Assembly (NCBI GenBank): GCA_023132155.1
Contig: JAGLYP010000003.1
Coordinates: 1-40,193 of the forward strand
Length of the DNA stretch: 40,193 nt
Direction of reading: 5' to 3'
From: Candidatus Parcubacteria bacterium
GTDB taxonomy: Bacteria; Patescibacteriota; Patescibacteriia; Patescibacteriales; UBA12075
Both the position numbers and the translations under genes were made by a program. The notes beneath the pieces are model-generated. The model had not been told where the DNA came from and did not search any database. It saw only the letters and a program-made list of their open reading frames with translations. Shown in pieces: positions 7,424-14,000 of the stretch (the first letter of the stretch is position 1; every line of letters begins with the position of its first letter).

Positions 7424-9052
7424 ATGAACGCCATAAAATTTTTAGTTAAAAATTTAGATAAATACAGATTTAAGTTTTTTGTTATTTTTATTATCGGTAT
7501 TTTTGACGGAGTAGTGGGTTTTTTAATTCCGGTGACACTATCGGAATTTACAAAAACCAGTCTGGTAATAGTTAATTTTTCAAAAGTTGTTGCCATTATT
7601 ATTGCGTTATATGTTTTTTCGTTGATTTTGCAGTGGTTCGTCAGAAGGTATGGGGAAGCGCTAGCTATGCAGTTTGGTATTTATTTAAAAGTGAAATTTT
7701 TTAAAAAATTAGAAGCGCTTCCTGTGAGCCAGCATATCAATATTCATTCAGGATATGTACTGTCTCTCATAAGCAAAGTAACAGATGAATTTCAATCACT
7801 TGTATTTAGTGTGTTTTGGGTCTTTGCCCATAGCATAAGCCATTTATTATTATTTTTTATTTTTACCGCCAGAGAATCATTGTTAGTGGCTTTTTATAAT
7901 ACAATTATTTTAAGCATTTTTGTTGTTGTTAGTATTTTTTTATCAAAAAAAATGATACCGATTGCCAAAGAGCTGAATATTAAAAGAGCGGGATTGCTAG
8001 AGACTTATGTTGATTTTATGACAAATATGCTTACTATAAAAAAGCTAAATATTTATTCATTTGCCGAAAATAAAATTGATCAAAAAGTAGAGGATAATTA
8101 TATTCAAATTCAAAAACTGCAAAATTTTCATTCAAACCGCTGGTTTATTCTTCACGCTTTATTCGGCTTAACCTTTGTTTCAACAATTTGTTATTTTCTT
8201 TATCAGATTTCGCAAGGCGATTTAAGTCCGTCTATATTAATATTATTTGTAGTGGCATACGCCATAATTAAGGGAAACGTGGAAAGGCTTTCTGAAATTT
8301 TTAAGAGACTTATGGAGATGAACACGTATATTAAAAGCCTGGATGACATACTTAAAAATAATAAATTATCCGGAGATAGAAAGATAGCTGACTGGCAAGC
8401 AATAAAAATCGCAGATGTTAAATTTAGGCACAAAGAAACTGAAAAGGAAATTATAATACCTGATTTTAAAATCAATAAACGAGAAAAAGTTTGTATTATT
8501 GGAAAAAGCGGAGAGGGAAAAACTACTTTTTTAAATATTTTAGCAAATTTTTTACATCCCCAAGAAGGGAAATGCTTAATAGATAATATTAGCTATAAAG
8601 ATATAAATCAAGATTTTTTTATTAAAAATGTAGTAGTAATATCCCAAGAAGTTGAGCTGTTTAACATTTCTCTTAGGGAAAATATTGTTTTAGGTCGGGA
8701 TATTGGCGATGAAAAAATATTTAATATTTTTAAAGAAGTGGATTTATATAATTGGGCAAAAATGCTGCCAAAAGGACTGGATACAATCGTAGGTGAAAAA
8801 GGAATTAAATTGTCAGCAGGCCAAAAACAAAGGATTAATTTAATCAGAGGAATAGTTCTTGATCGCGAAATATACTTATTAGATGAACCGATTTCGCATC
8901 TTGATAAAAAGACAGCTGGAAAAGTAATTGAATTTTTAAAGAAAAATTTAAGCAATAAGACAGCAATAATTGTTACACATCACGAAGTTTTAAAAAAGAT
9001 TTGCGATAAAATATACGTAGCCGAAAATAACAAGCTGATAAAAAGTTTTTAG
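7424..9052 (+). CDS. ABC exporter, fused membrane and ATPase domains (MsbA/multidrug type)
   Basis: A half-transporter with an N-terminal membrane domain (about residues 1-300, about six hydrophobic helices) and a C-terminal nucleotide-binding domain. Visible motifs are Walker A GKSGEGKT (360-367), the Q-loop in VVISQE, the signature LSAGQ (463-467), Walker B IYLLDEP and the H-loop in VTHHE. It should work as a homodimer that exports a lipid, lipid-linked sugar, peptide or drug. The neighbours (glycosyltransferase upstream, WecA-like enzyme 12 nt downstream) favour a lipid-linked glycan or envelope lipid. The signature has Ala for the first Gly of LSGGQ, which is tolerated in many exporters. 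The ATG at 7424 has no Shine-Dalgarno site. Confidence 0.88.
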   Translation: MNAIKFLVKNLDKYRFKFFVIFIIGIFDGVVGFLIPVTLSEFTKTSLVIVNFSKVVAIIIALYVFSLILQWFVRRYGEALAMQFGIYLKVKFFKKLEALPVSQHINIHSGYVLSLISKVTDEFQSLVFSVFWVFAHSISHLLLFFIFTARESLLVAFYNTIILSIFVVVSIFLSKKMIPIAKELNIKRAGLLETYVDFMTNMLTIKKLNIYSFAENKIDQKVEDNYIQIQKLQNFHSNRWFILHALFGLTFVSTICYFLYQISQGDLSPSILILFVVAYAIIKGNVERLSEIFKRLMEMNTYIKSLDDILKNNKLSGDRKIADWQAIKIADVKFRHKETEKEIIIPDFKINKREKVCIIGKSGEGKTTFLNILANFLHPQEGKCLIDNISYKDINQDFFIKNVVVISQEVELFNISLRENIVLGRDIGDEKIFNIFKEVDLYNWAKMLPKGLDTIVGEKGIKLSAGQKQRINLIRGIVLDREIYLLDEPISHLDKKTAGKVIEFLKKNLSNKTAIIVTHHEVLKKICDKIYVAENNKLIKSF

Positions 9053-9063
9053 AATAAAATAAT

Positions 9064-10149
9064 ATGTATCTCCAAATTTTTTTAATTACATTTATAATAT
9101 CGCTGATTTGTACTTGGGCAATGAAAAAAATCGCCTTGCATTTTAAAATAGTTGATTTGCCGGACAAAAAGCGGAAATTTCACAAAAAAAGTATTCCGTT
9201 TTTAGGCGGGATTGCTATTTTTATAAGTTTTTTTTTAGGTCTTTTTTTTGTACGCGATTATTTGTTAGCCGGTAACTTAGAGATTTCCCATTGGCTTGGT
9301 TTTTTTGTCGGCGGATTTATTTTAATGTTAGGCGGATTTTTGGATGATAAGTATCATATTAGCCCCGGCAAGCAGTTTGTATTTTCTGTGTTAGCGGCCG
9401 TTGTTGCAATAATCGGCGGAATTGGAATTGAAAAAATAACCAATCCATTCGGCGATTTCCTGCATCTTGATATATACAAAATTCCTTTTTTAATTTGGGA
9501 CGGAGTAGCATATAATATTGTGCTTTTTTCTGATTTACTGGTTTTTTTATGGTTAATGGGCATGATGTATACCACAAAATTACTTGATGGCGTGGATGGT
9601 TTGGTTACGGGAGTAGTTAGCATTGGCGCTCTGATTACTTTTTTATTCACTATGACAACTATGTATTATCAGCCGGATATTGGAATAGCGGCCTTGATTT
9701 TGGCGGCCGCTTGCTTGGGGTTCTTGGTTTTTAATTGGCATCCGGCAAAAATATTTTTAGGCGAAGGCGGATCGTTGTTTTTGGGTTATGCGCTCGGGAT
9801 TTTGGCGATTATTTCCGGAGGAAAAATTGCTATTGCTTTGTTGGTGATGGGTATTCCGATTATGGATGTAATTTGGACAATTATACGCAGGCTTTTTGAG
9901 GGGAAAAATCCTTTTAAAGTTGCCGATCGCAAGCATTTGCATTTTCGTTTACTGGATATCGGATTAGGACAAAGAGCCACGGTCTTTATTTATTACGCGA
10001 TTGCCGGCATTTTCGGCTTAAGCGCTTTATTTTTGCAAAGCGTGGGAAAGCTGTTTGCTTTAATTTTATTAATTATTATAATGTTGGTTATTGTTGTAAG
10101 TTTTTATAAACTTGACAAAAAACAAGCCAAAAAAGAGCATGAATTTTAG
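9064..10149 (+). CDS. WecA/MraY-family undecaprenyl-phosphate phosphosugar transferase
   Basis: A polytopic enzyme of glycosyltransferase family 4 (WecA/TagO/MraY), which transfers a sugar 1-phosphate from a UDP-sugar to undecaprenyl phosphate. The family blocks are visible in order: KKRKFHKKSIPFLGG, the first acidic pair in GGFLDDKYH, LLDGVDGLV, FNWHPAKIFLGEGGSLFLG, and the cytoplasmic HLHFRLLDIG loop characteristic of WecA/TagO rather than MraY. About ten membrane segments are expected over 361 residues. Oddity: the GD(S/T)GS motif, whose Asp is a metal ligand in this family, reads GEGGS, an Asp-to-Glu change. The next gene overlaps its 3' end. It probably starts a surface polysaccharide; a role in peptidoglycan lipid I synthesis cannot be excluded because no mraY is in the window. 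Confidence 0.85.
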   Translation: MYLQIFLITFIISLICTWAMKKIALHFKIVDLPDKKRKFHKKSIPFLGGIAIFISFFLGLFFVRDYLLAGNLEISHWLGFFVGGFILMLGGFLDDKYHISPGKQFVFSVLAAVVAIIGGIGIEKITNPFGDFLHLDIYKIPFLIWDGVAYNIVLFSDLLVFLWLMGMMYTTKLLDGVDGLVTGVVSIGALITFLFTMTTMYYQPDIGIAALILAAACLGFLVFNWHPAKIFLGEGGSLFLGYALGILAIISGGKIAIALLVMGIPIMDVIWTIIRRLFEGKNPFKVADRKHLHFRLLDIGLGQRATVFIYYAIAGIFGLSALFLQSVGKLFALILLIIIMLVIVVSFYKLDKKQAKKEHEF

Positions 10150-10507
10150 AAGAAGAATTATTTTGTTTTGTTTGTGGGCGTTTTTAGTTTTATTTTTAAT
10201 TGCCTTTCCTGCGCCAGAATATGAAGGCGTGAAAATTACCTGGTATGATAAAATTGTCCATATAGTAATGTTTGGCGGTTTTTCTTATTTATTAATTTAT
10301 TCTCTCGCGGCAAGCAGGTTAAAAAATTTTTTATTAATATTATTTTTAGGCTTATCCGCCGGAATTTTGTATTCGGCTTTAGGCGAATATATTCAATCTT
10401 TCGTGCCGGGCAGAACAGTATCGGAATATGATTTTTACGCAGGCGTAGCAGGTTCGTTTTTATTTACAGTTATCGCTTATGTCAAATTTAAGAAAACTAA
10501 AGCCTAA
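10139..10507 (+). CDS. VanZ-like small membrane protein
   Basis: A 122-residue protein with about four membrane helices and the VanZ-like signature: a polar first loop with WYDKIVHIVMFGG, then hydrophobic helices and a SEYDFYAGVAGS segment matching the 'D...N..G...G' end of the family. I chose the ATG at 10139 (MNFRRR, a positive N-terminus before the first helix); an in-frame ATG at 10112 would lie deep in the upstream gene. It overlaps the WecA-like stop by 11 nt and is overlapped 29 nt by queH, so the genes are translationally coupled. The function of VanZ-like proteins outside teicoplanin resistance is unknown; an envelope role is likely. Confidence 0.75.
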   Translation: MNFRRRIILFCLWAFLVLFLIAFPAPEYEGVKITWYDKIVHIVMFGGFSYLLIYSLAASRLKNFLLILFLGLSAGILYSALGEYIQSFVPGRTVSEYDFYAGVAGSFLFTVIAYVKFKKTKA

Positions 10508-11030
10508 ATTATTGTTGCATATTTGCTGTATGGGCTGCGGGGCTTATGTCAGTGAATTCCTTAAAGCGGATTTTGAAGTGATTTTATATTTTTTTAATCC
10601 TAATATTTTTCCAGAGGAAGAATATGATATTAGATTGAGGGAAACCGAAAGAATAGCCAAAAAGTTTAATTTGAAATTAATTTGCGATGATTATGATCAC
10701 GGGAATTGGCTTAAGCAAATAAAAGGGCATGAAGCCGATCCGGAAAGAGGCGAGAGATGCCGAATATGTTATCAACAAAGGCTTGGATCAACCGCTGTAT
10801 TGGCTAAATATAAAAAAATAGAATATTTTACCAGTACTTTAAGCGTTAGTCCGCATAAAGACGCGAACGTGATTAAAACGATTGGCAAAAAATTGGAAGA
10901 AAAATATAATTTGAAATTTTTAGATAATGATTTTAAAAAAAATGACGGCTTTAAAAAAGCCGTAAAATTTTCAAAAGACTTGAATTTATACCGCCAAAAT
11001 TATTGCGGCTGTGAGTTTAGCATGAGATGA
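10479..11030 (+). CDS. queH: epoxyqueuosine reductase QueH
   Basis: QueH carries out the last step of queuosine formation in tRNA anticodons, reducing epoxyqueuosine to queuosine; it replaces the unrelated QueG. The family cysteines are all present: HICCMGC (Cys16, 17, 20), ERCRICYQQRL (Cys94, 97) and YCGCEFS (Cys176, 178), which bind an iron-sulfur cluster and a metal. The 183-residue length is typical. The start at 10479 overlaps the VanZ-like gene by 29 nt; no other ATG precedes the first Cys motif. tgt, which acts earlier in the same pathway, is 23 kb away at 34078; queA was not seen. Confidence 0.9.
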   Translation: MSNLRKLKPKLLLHICCMGCGAYVSEFLKADFEVILYFFNPNIFPEEEYDIRLRETERIAKKFNLKLICDDYDHGNWLKQIKGHEADPERGERCRICYQQRLGSTAVLAKYKKIEYFTSTLSVSPHKDANVIKTIGKKLEEKYNLKFLDNDFKKNDGFKKAVKFSKDLNLYRQNYCGCEFSMR

Positions 11031-11038
11031 AGTAAAAT

Positions 11039-11656
11039 ATGAAACCCAAAAAAACCAAAAAAATCCTTTTGTTTATATTGGAATTATCAGCGGTTTTTTT
11101 GGCTGTCTATTTGGTTTTGCTGCCGTTTTGGCCTGTGATAAAATATAATATTTATTTTAATGAAAAAATCGCCGAGGAGGCAAAAGATGTGGAAATTGTA
11201 AAAAAAGAATTAAAAATAATTATGAAAGGCTTGCCTTTATCCGAATATAGTATTTCGTCTAATCGGGTGGTTATTAAAAAAATCGGTGTTAACGCTCCGA
11301 TTGTTGAATCAAGTTCATTTGAATACGGACTTTCGCAAGGCGCGTGGCATATTCCCGAAACTTCCAGTCCCGATAAAGGCGGCAATACGGTAATAACCGG
11401 TCATCGCTTTAAATATTTGCCGCCGAATAATTTAACTTTTTATTTGTTTCATAAATTGGAAATAGGAGATATTGTTTCAATTATTTGGAAAGAAAAAGAT
11501 TATTTTTATCGCATTAAAGAAATAAAAATAGTGCCGAATACGGAATTGTCAATTTTAAATCCGACAAAAAATCCAACATTAACAATGTTCACTTGCCATC
11601 CGATTTATTCAACAGAGAAAAGATTGGTGGTGATTGGTGAGTTGATTGAAGACTAG
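11039..11656 (+). CDS. sortase (transpeptidase)
   Basis: A membrane-anchored cysteine transpeptidase that cuts a sorting motif on exported proteins and joins them to a cell-surface acceptor. One N-terminal membrane helix (about residues 9-31) is followed by a sortase barrel with His122 (VITGHRF), Cys186 (LTMFTC) and Arg195 (STEKRLVV), the full catalytic triad. The length of 205 and the motif style resemble class D/E enzymes. The next gene starts directly after its stop codon and encodes a secreted protein, so the two may be functionally linked. No LPxTG-like substrate with a C-terminal helix was recognised in the window, so the substrate is unknown. Confidence 0.88.
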   Translation: MKPKKTKKILLFILELSAVFLAVYLVLLPFWPVIKYNIYFNEKIAEEAKDVEIVKKELKIIMKGLPLSEYSISSNRVVIKKIGVNAPIVESSSFEYGLSQGAWHIPETSSPDKGGNTVITGHRFKYLPPNNLTFYLFHKLEIGDIVSIIWKEKDYFYRIKEIKIVPNTELSILNPTKNPTLTMFTCHPIYSTEKRLVVIGELIED

Positions 11657-12874
11657 ATGAAAAAAATAATTATAATATTATTTATATTTTTTGCCCCTTT
11701 GCGCTTGCAGGCGTCTTTAGGCGCGAATTTAAGCGGATCTATTCTCTTGGATGTTGAAAGGAACGGCGAGGCTTGGTATGTTTATCCTGAAGATAATAAG
11801 CGCTATTATTTGGGGCGGCCCGCTGACGCTTTTCAAATAATGCGGGAATTGGGTTTGGGAATTAGCGAGTATAATTTTCAAAGAATCGCGCAGGCCGGTA
11901 TGGCGGTTGACGGGGATTTGGAATTGGCAAGTCGCCTGGCCGGTAAAATTATAATTCAAACCGAGAAAAACGGCGAAGCTTGGTATATTTACCCCGAGAA
12001 TTTGAAAAAATATTATTTAGGGCGGCCCAAAGACGCTTTTAAAATAATGCGCGAATTATCGCTTGGAATTAGCAGGGAAAATTTAGCAAAAATTCACAAA
12101 CCGGGTATTAAAGAGAATATTGATGAATATAGTAATTATATTCATAAAAAAATAAATGTTGCTAATAAGGATTACACGGTTGACGTAATTGAAATTGATT
12201 TAAAAAATCCTAATCTAAAAATAATAACCGCTACTGCTGATAATTATAATTGCAAGGTTGATTGCCGGGTTAAAACTTTAGCTGATTTTGTTTTGAATAA
12301 TAATGGATTCGCCGGGATAAACGGTACTTATTTTGAAGCTTATGATAAAAAAAAGTTAAATTATTATTTTTATCCGGTATATAATTCAAATGAAAAAAAA
12401 TTAATAAATGATGATCAGTTAAAATATTGGACAACCGGACCGGTAATTGTGTTTGATGAGAGTAATAAATTTTATTATTTTAAGGATAGCCGTGAATTTG
12501 CGAGCGTTGAAGATTTTGAAGAAAAGTATAATGTAAAAATACAAGCCGCGATTGGCAATAAGCCGCGTTTGATTGAGAATAAAATGAATCTACTTATTGA
12601 ATGGAATATTGATAAAAAACAAAGAAATGTAAAAGCGCGGCGGAATGCTTTTGCCTATAAAGAAGATTTAAATGATCCGGGGAGGGGAATCGTGTATTTA
12701 CTGGTGGTGCAAAAGGTTACCGTACCGGAACTGGTTGATGTGGTTAAAAAGTTTGCTGTGGATTATGCTTTGAACTTGGACGGCGGTTATTCTTCGGCGC
12801 TTTGGTATAATGACGAATATATGCTTGGTCCCGGGCGCGATATTCCAAACGCGATTATTTTTAGTGAGAAATAA
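11657..12874 (+). CDS. secreted phosphodiester glycosidase-like (NAGPA/DUF2233) protein with duplicated N-terminal module
   Basis: A signal peptide (about residues 1-20, ending LQA) is followed by two copies of a module of about 45 residues, each with the pattern NGEAWY(V/I)YPE, YYLGRP and DAF(Q/K)IMREL. The C-terminal half resembles the exopolysaccharide-associated NAGPA/DUF2233 fold: a VDVIEIDLKNPNLKI strand, GINGTYFE, and ALNLDGGYSSALWY with its conserved Asp-Gly-Gly. That family includes enzymes that remove N-acetylglucosamine from phosphodiesters, so trimming of surface glycans is plausible but not proven. The gene abuts the sortase stop with no gap. The duplicated module looks like a cell-surface repeat; I know no function for it. 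Confidence 0.75.
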   Translation: MKKIIIILFIFFAPLRLQASLGANLSGSILLDVERNGEAWYVYPEDNKRYYLGRPADAFQIMRELGLGISEYNFQRIAQAGMAVDGDLELASRLAGKIIIQTEKNGEAWYIYPENLKKYYLGRPKDAFKIMRELSLGISRENLAKIHKPGIKENIDEYSNYIHKKINVANKDYTVDVIEIDLKNPNLKIITATADNYNCKVDCRVKTLADFVLNNNGFAGINGTYFEAYDKKKLNYYFYPVYNSNEKKLINDDQLKYWTTGPVIVFDESNKFYYFKDSREFASVEDFEEKYNVKIQAAIGNKPRLIENKMNLLIEWNIDKKQRNVKARRNAFAYKEDLNDPGRGIVYLLVVQKVTVPELVDVVKKFAVDYALNLDGGYSSALWYNDEYMLGPGRDIPNAIIFSEK

Positions 12875-12875
12875 G

Positions 12876-13145
12876 ATGATTGAAAAATATATTGATAAGT
12901 TAAATAAAAATTCAGAGCTTTATTTAAGGTTAAAAATTAATCCGGGCAGCGCGAAAAGCAAAATTAAAGATGTAATGGCGGATGAGACAATTAAAATAAA
13001 TATTGCGGCAAAGCCTGAAAAAGGCAAAGCAAATAAAGAGTTGATAAAATTGTTAAGCAAGCAGTTTGGGGCGGATAAAAATAATATTAAAATAATCAGC
13101 GGTGCCGGCGATCGCTTGAAATTGGTTAAAATAATAAAATTATAA
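12876..13145 (+). CDS. DUF167/YggU family protein
   Basis: An 89-residue protein with the DUF167 core: YLRLKINPGSAKSKI, INIAAKPEKGKANKELI and KIISGAGDRLK. The fold is known from structures of YggU homologues; the function is not established. I chose the ATG at 12876, 1 nt after the upstream stop, over an earlier in-frame ATG at 12810 inside the upstream gene. The 19-nt end of the coding sequence and its stop codon context are duplicated just before uppS. Confidence 0.85.
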   Translation: MIEKYIDKLNKNSELYLRLKINPGSAKSKIKDVMADETIKINIAAKPEKGKANKELIKLLSKQFGADKNNIKIISGAGDRLKLVKIIKL

Positions 13146-13189
13146 AAAATAGCTAACTTAACAAATAAAAGTTAAAATAATAAAATTAT
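13125..13189. repeat. 19-nt direct duplication flanking the DUF167-uppS gap
   Basis: The 19-mer beginning GTTAAAATAATAAAAT occurs at 13125-13143, covering the DUF167 3' end and stop codon, and again at 13171-13189, running into the uppS start codon. The offset is 46 nt. It looks like a small local duplication. Confidence 0.7.
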
Positions 13190-13901
13190 GCAAGACAAAA
13201 AACAAGAAATAAAAATTCCAAAGCATGTTGCGATAATTATGGATGGAAATCGGCGCTGGGCCAGAGAAAGAAATTTGCCGATTTATGAAGGGCATTTGCG
13301 CGGATATAAAAAATTAAGATTAATTCCGGAAATATTTTTTTCGTATGGTGTTGAAATTGTAACGGTATACGCGTTTTCCACGGAAAATTGGAATAGAGCG
13401 CGGGAGGAAGTAAATTATTTAATGAAATTAATCAAACGGGCTTTTAAGGAAGACGCGAAGCATTTTAATGAAAAAGGAATTAAGATTTTATTATCAGGAC
13501 GGATTGATGAGTTGCCGGGGGATTTACCGGATGTTTGTGAAAAAATTATTGATTTAACAAAAAATAATAGCAATGGCATTTTAAATATATGCTTGAATTA
13601 TGGCGGTCGCGCGGAAATTGTTGATGCTATTAAAAAAATGATGAAAAAAAATGTTAAATTGGAGCAGATTCATGATGGGTTAATTAAAAAATATTTATAT
13701 CAAAGCGAATTATGCGATCCGGATATTATTGTCAGAACTTCCGGTGAAAATCGCTTGTCAGGGTTTTTGTTGTGGGAATCGGCATATAGCGAATTATTAT
13801 TTTTAAAAAAGTATTGGCCGGATTTTGAAAAAATAGATGTGGAATTTGTTTTAAACGAATATGCTAGCAGAAACCGGCGATTTGGCGGCAACAGCGGATA
13901 G
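13188..13901 (+). CDS. uppS: isoprenyl (undecaprenyl diphosphate) synthase
   Basis: A cis-prenyltransferase that extends farnesyl diphosphate with isopentenyl units to give the C55 lipid carrier used for peptidoglycan and surface glycans. The catalytic Asp19 lies in IIMDGNRRWA, followed by the EGHLRGYK region, YAFSTENWNR, and the C-terminal DIIVRTSGENRLSGFLLWESAYSE-type signature, here split as RTSGENRLSGFLLW and SAYSELLF. The length of 237 is standard. The ATG at 13188 lies within the end of a duplicated 19-mer and has no Shine-Dalgarno site. With uppP at 17412, it supplies the lipid used by the WecA-like transferase. Confidence 0.95.
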   Translation: MQDKKQEIKIPKHVAIIMDGNRRWARERNLPIYEGHLRGYKKLRLIPEIFFSYGVEIVTVYAFSTENWNRAREEVNYLMKLIKRAFKEDAKHFNEKGIKILLSGRIDELPGDLPDVCEKIIDLTKNNSNGILNICLNYGGRAEIVDAIKKMMKKNVKLEQIHDGLIKKYLYQSELCDPDIIVRTSGENRLSGFLLWESAYSELLFLKKYWPDFEKIDVEFVLNEYASRNRRFGGNSG

Positions 13902-13929
13902 GTAGGGAACAAAAATTTTTGTTCCCTGC
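13902..13929. repeat. palindrome/terminator after uppS
   Basis: A 24-bp loopless palindrome (13904-13927; half-site AGGGAACAAAAA) extended by a wobble and one GC pair. It begins at the uppS stop codon. The same 24-bp core sits inside the 66-bp palindrome at 20154-20219, so this is a recurring element that may serve as a terminator. Confidence 0.7.
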
Positions 13930-13947
13930 GATTTTAAAAAATATAAT

Positions 13948-13977
13948 TTGAATCTTTCTGGTTTTTTGTGTTATAAT
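13948..13977 (+). promoter_or_regulatory. extended -10 promoter of the metal-binding-repeat protein gene
   Basis: TTGAAT (13948-13953), an 18-nt spacer and TGTTATAAT (13969-13977). The start codon is 24 nt further on, so the leader is very short. Confidence 0.65.
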
Positions 13978-14000
13978 ATAGACAAGTAAAAAAATATTCA

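Noticed and set aside
9354-9650. Minus-strand ORFs inside the WecA-like gene
   Set aside because: Shadow frames of a well supported membrane protein; no start signals or recognisable domains.
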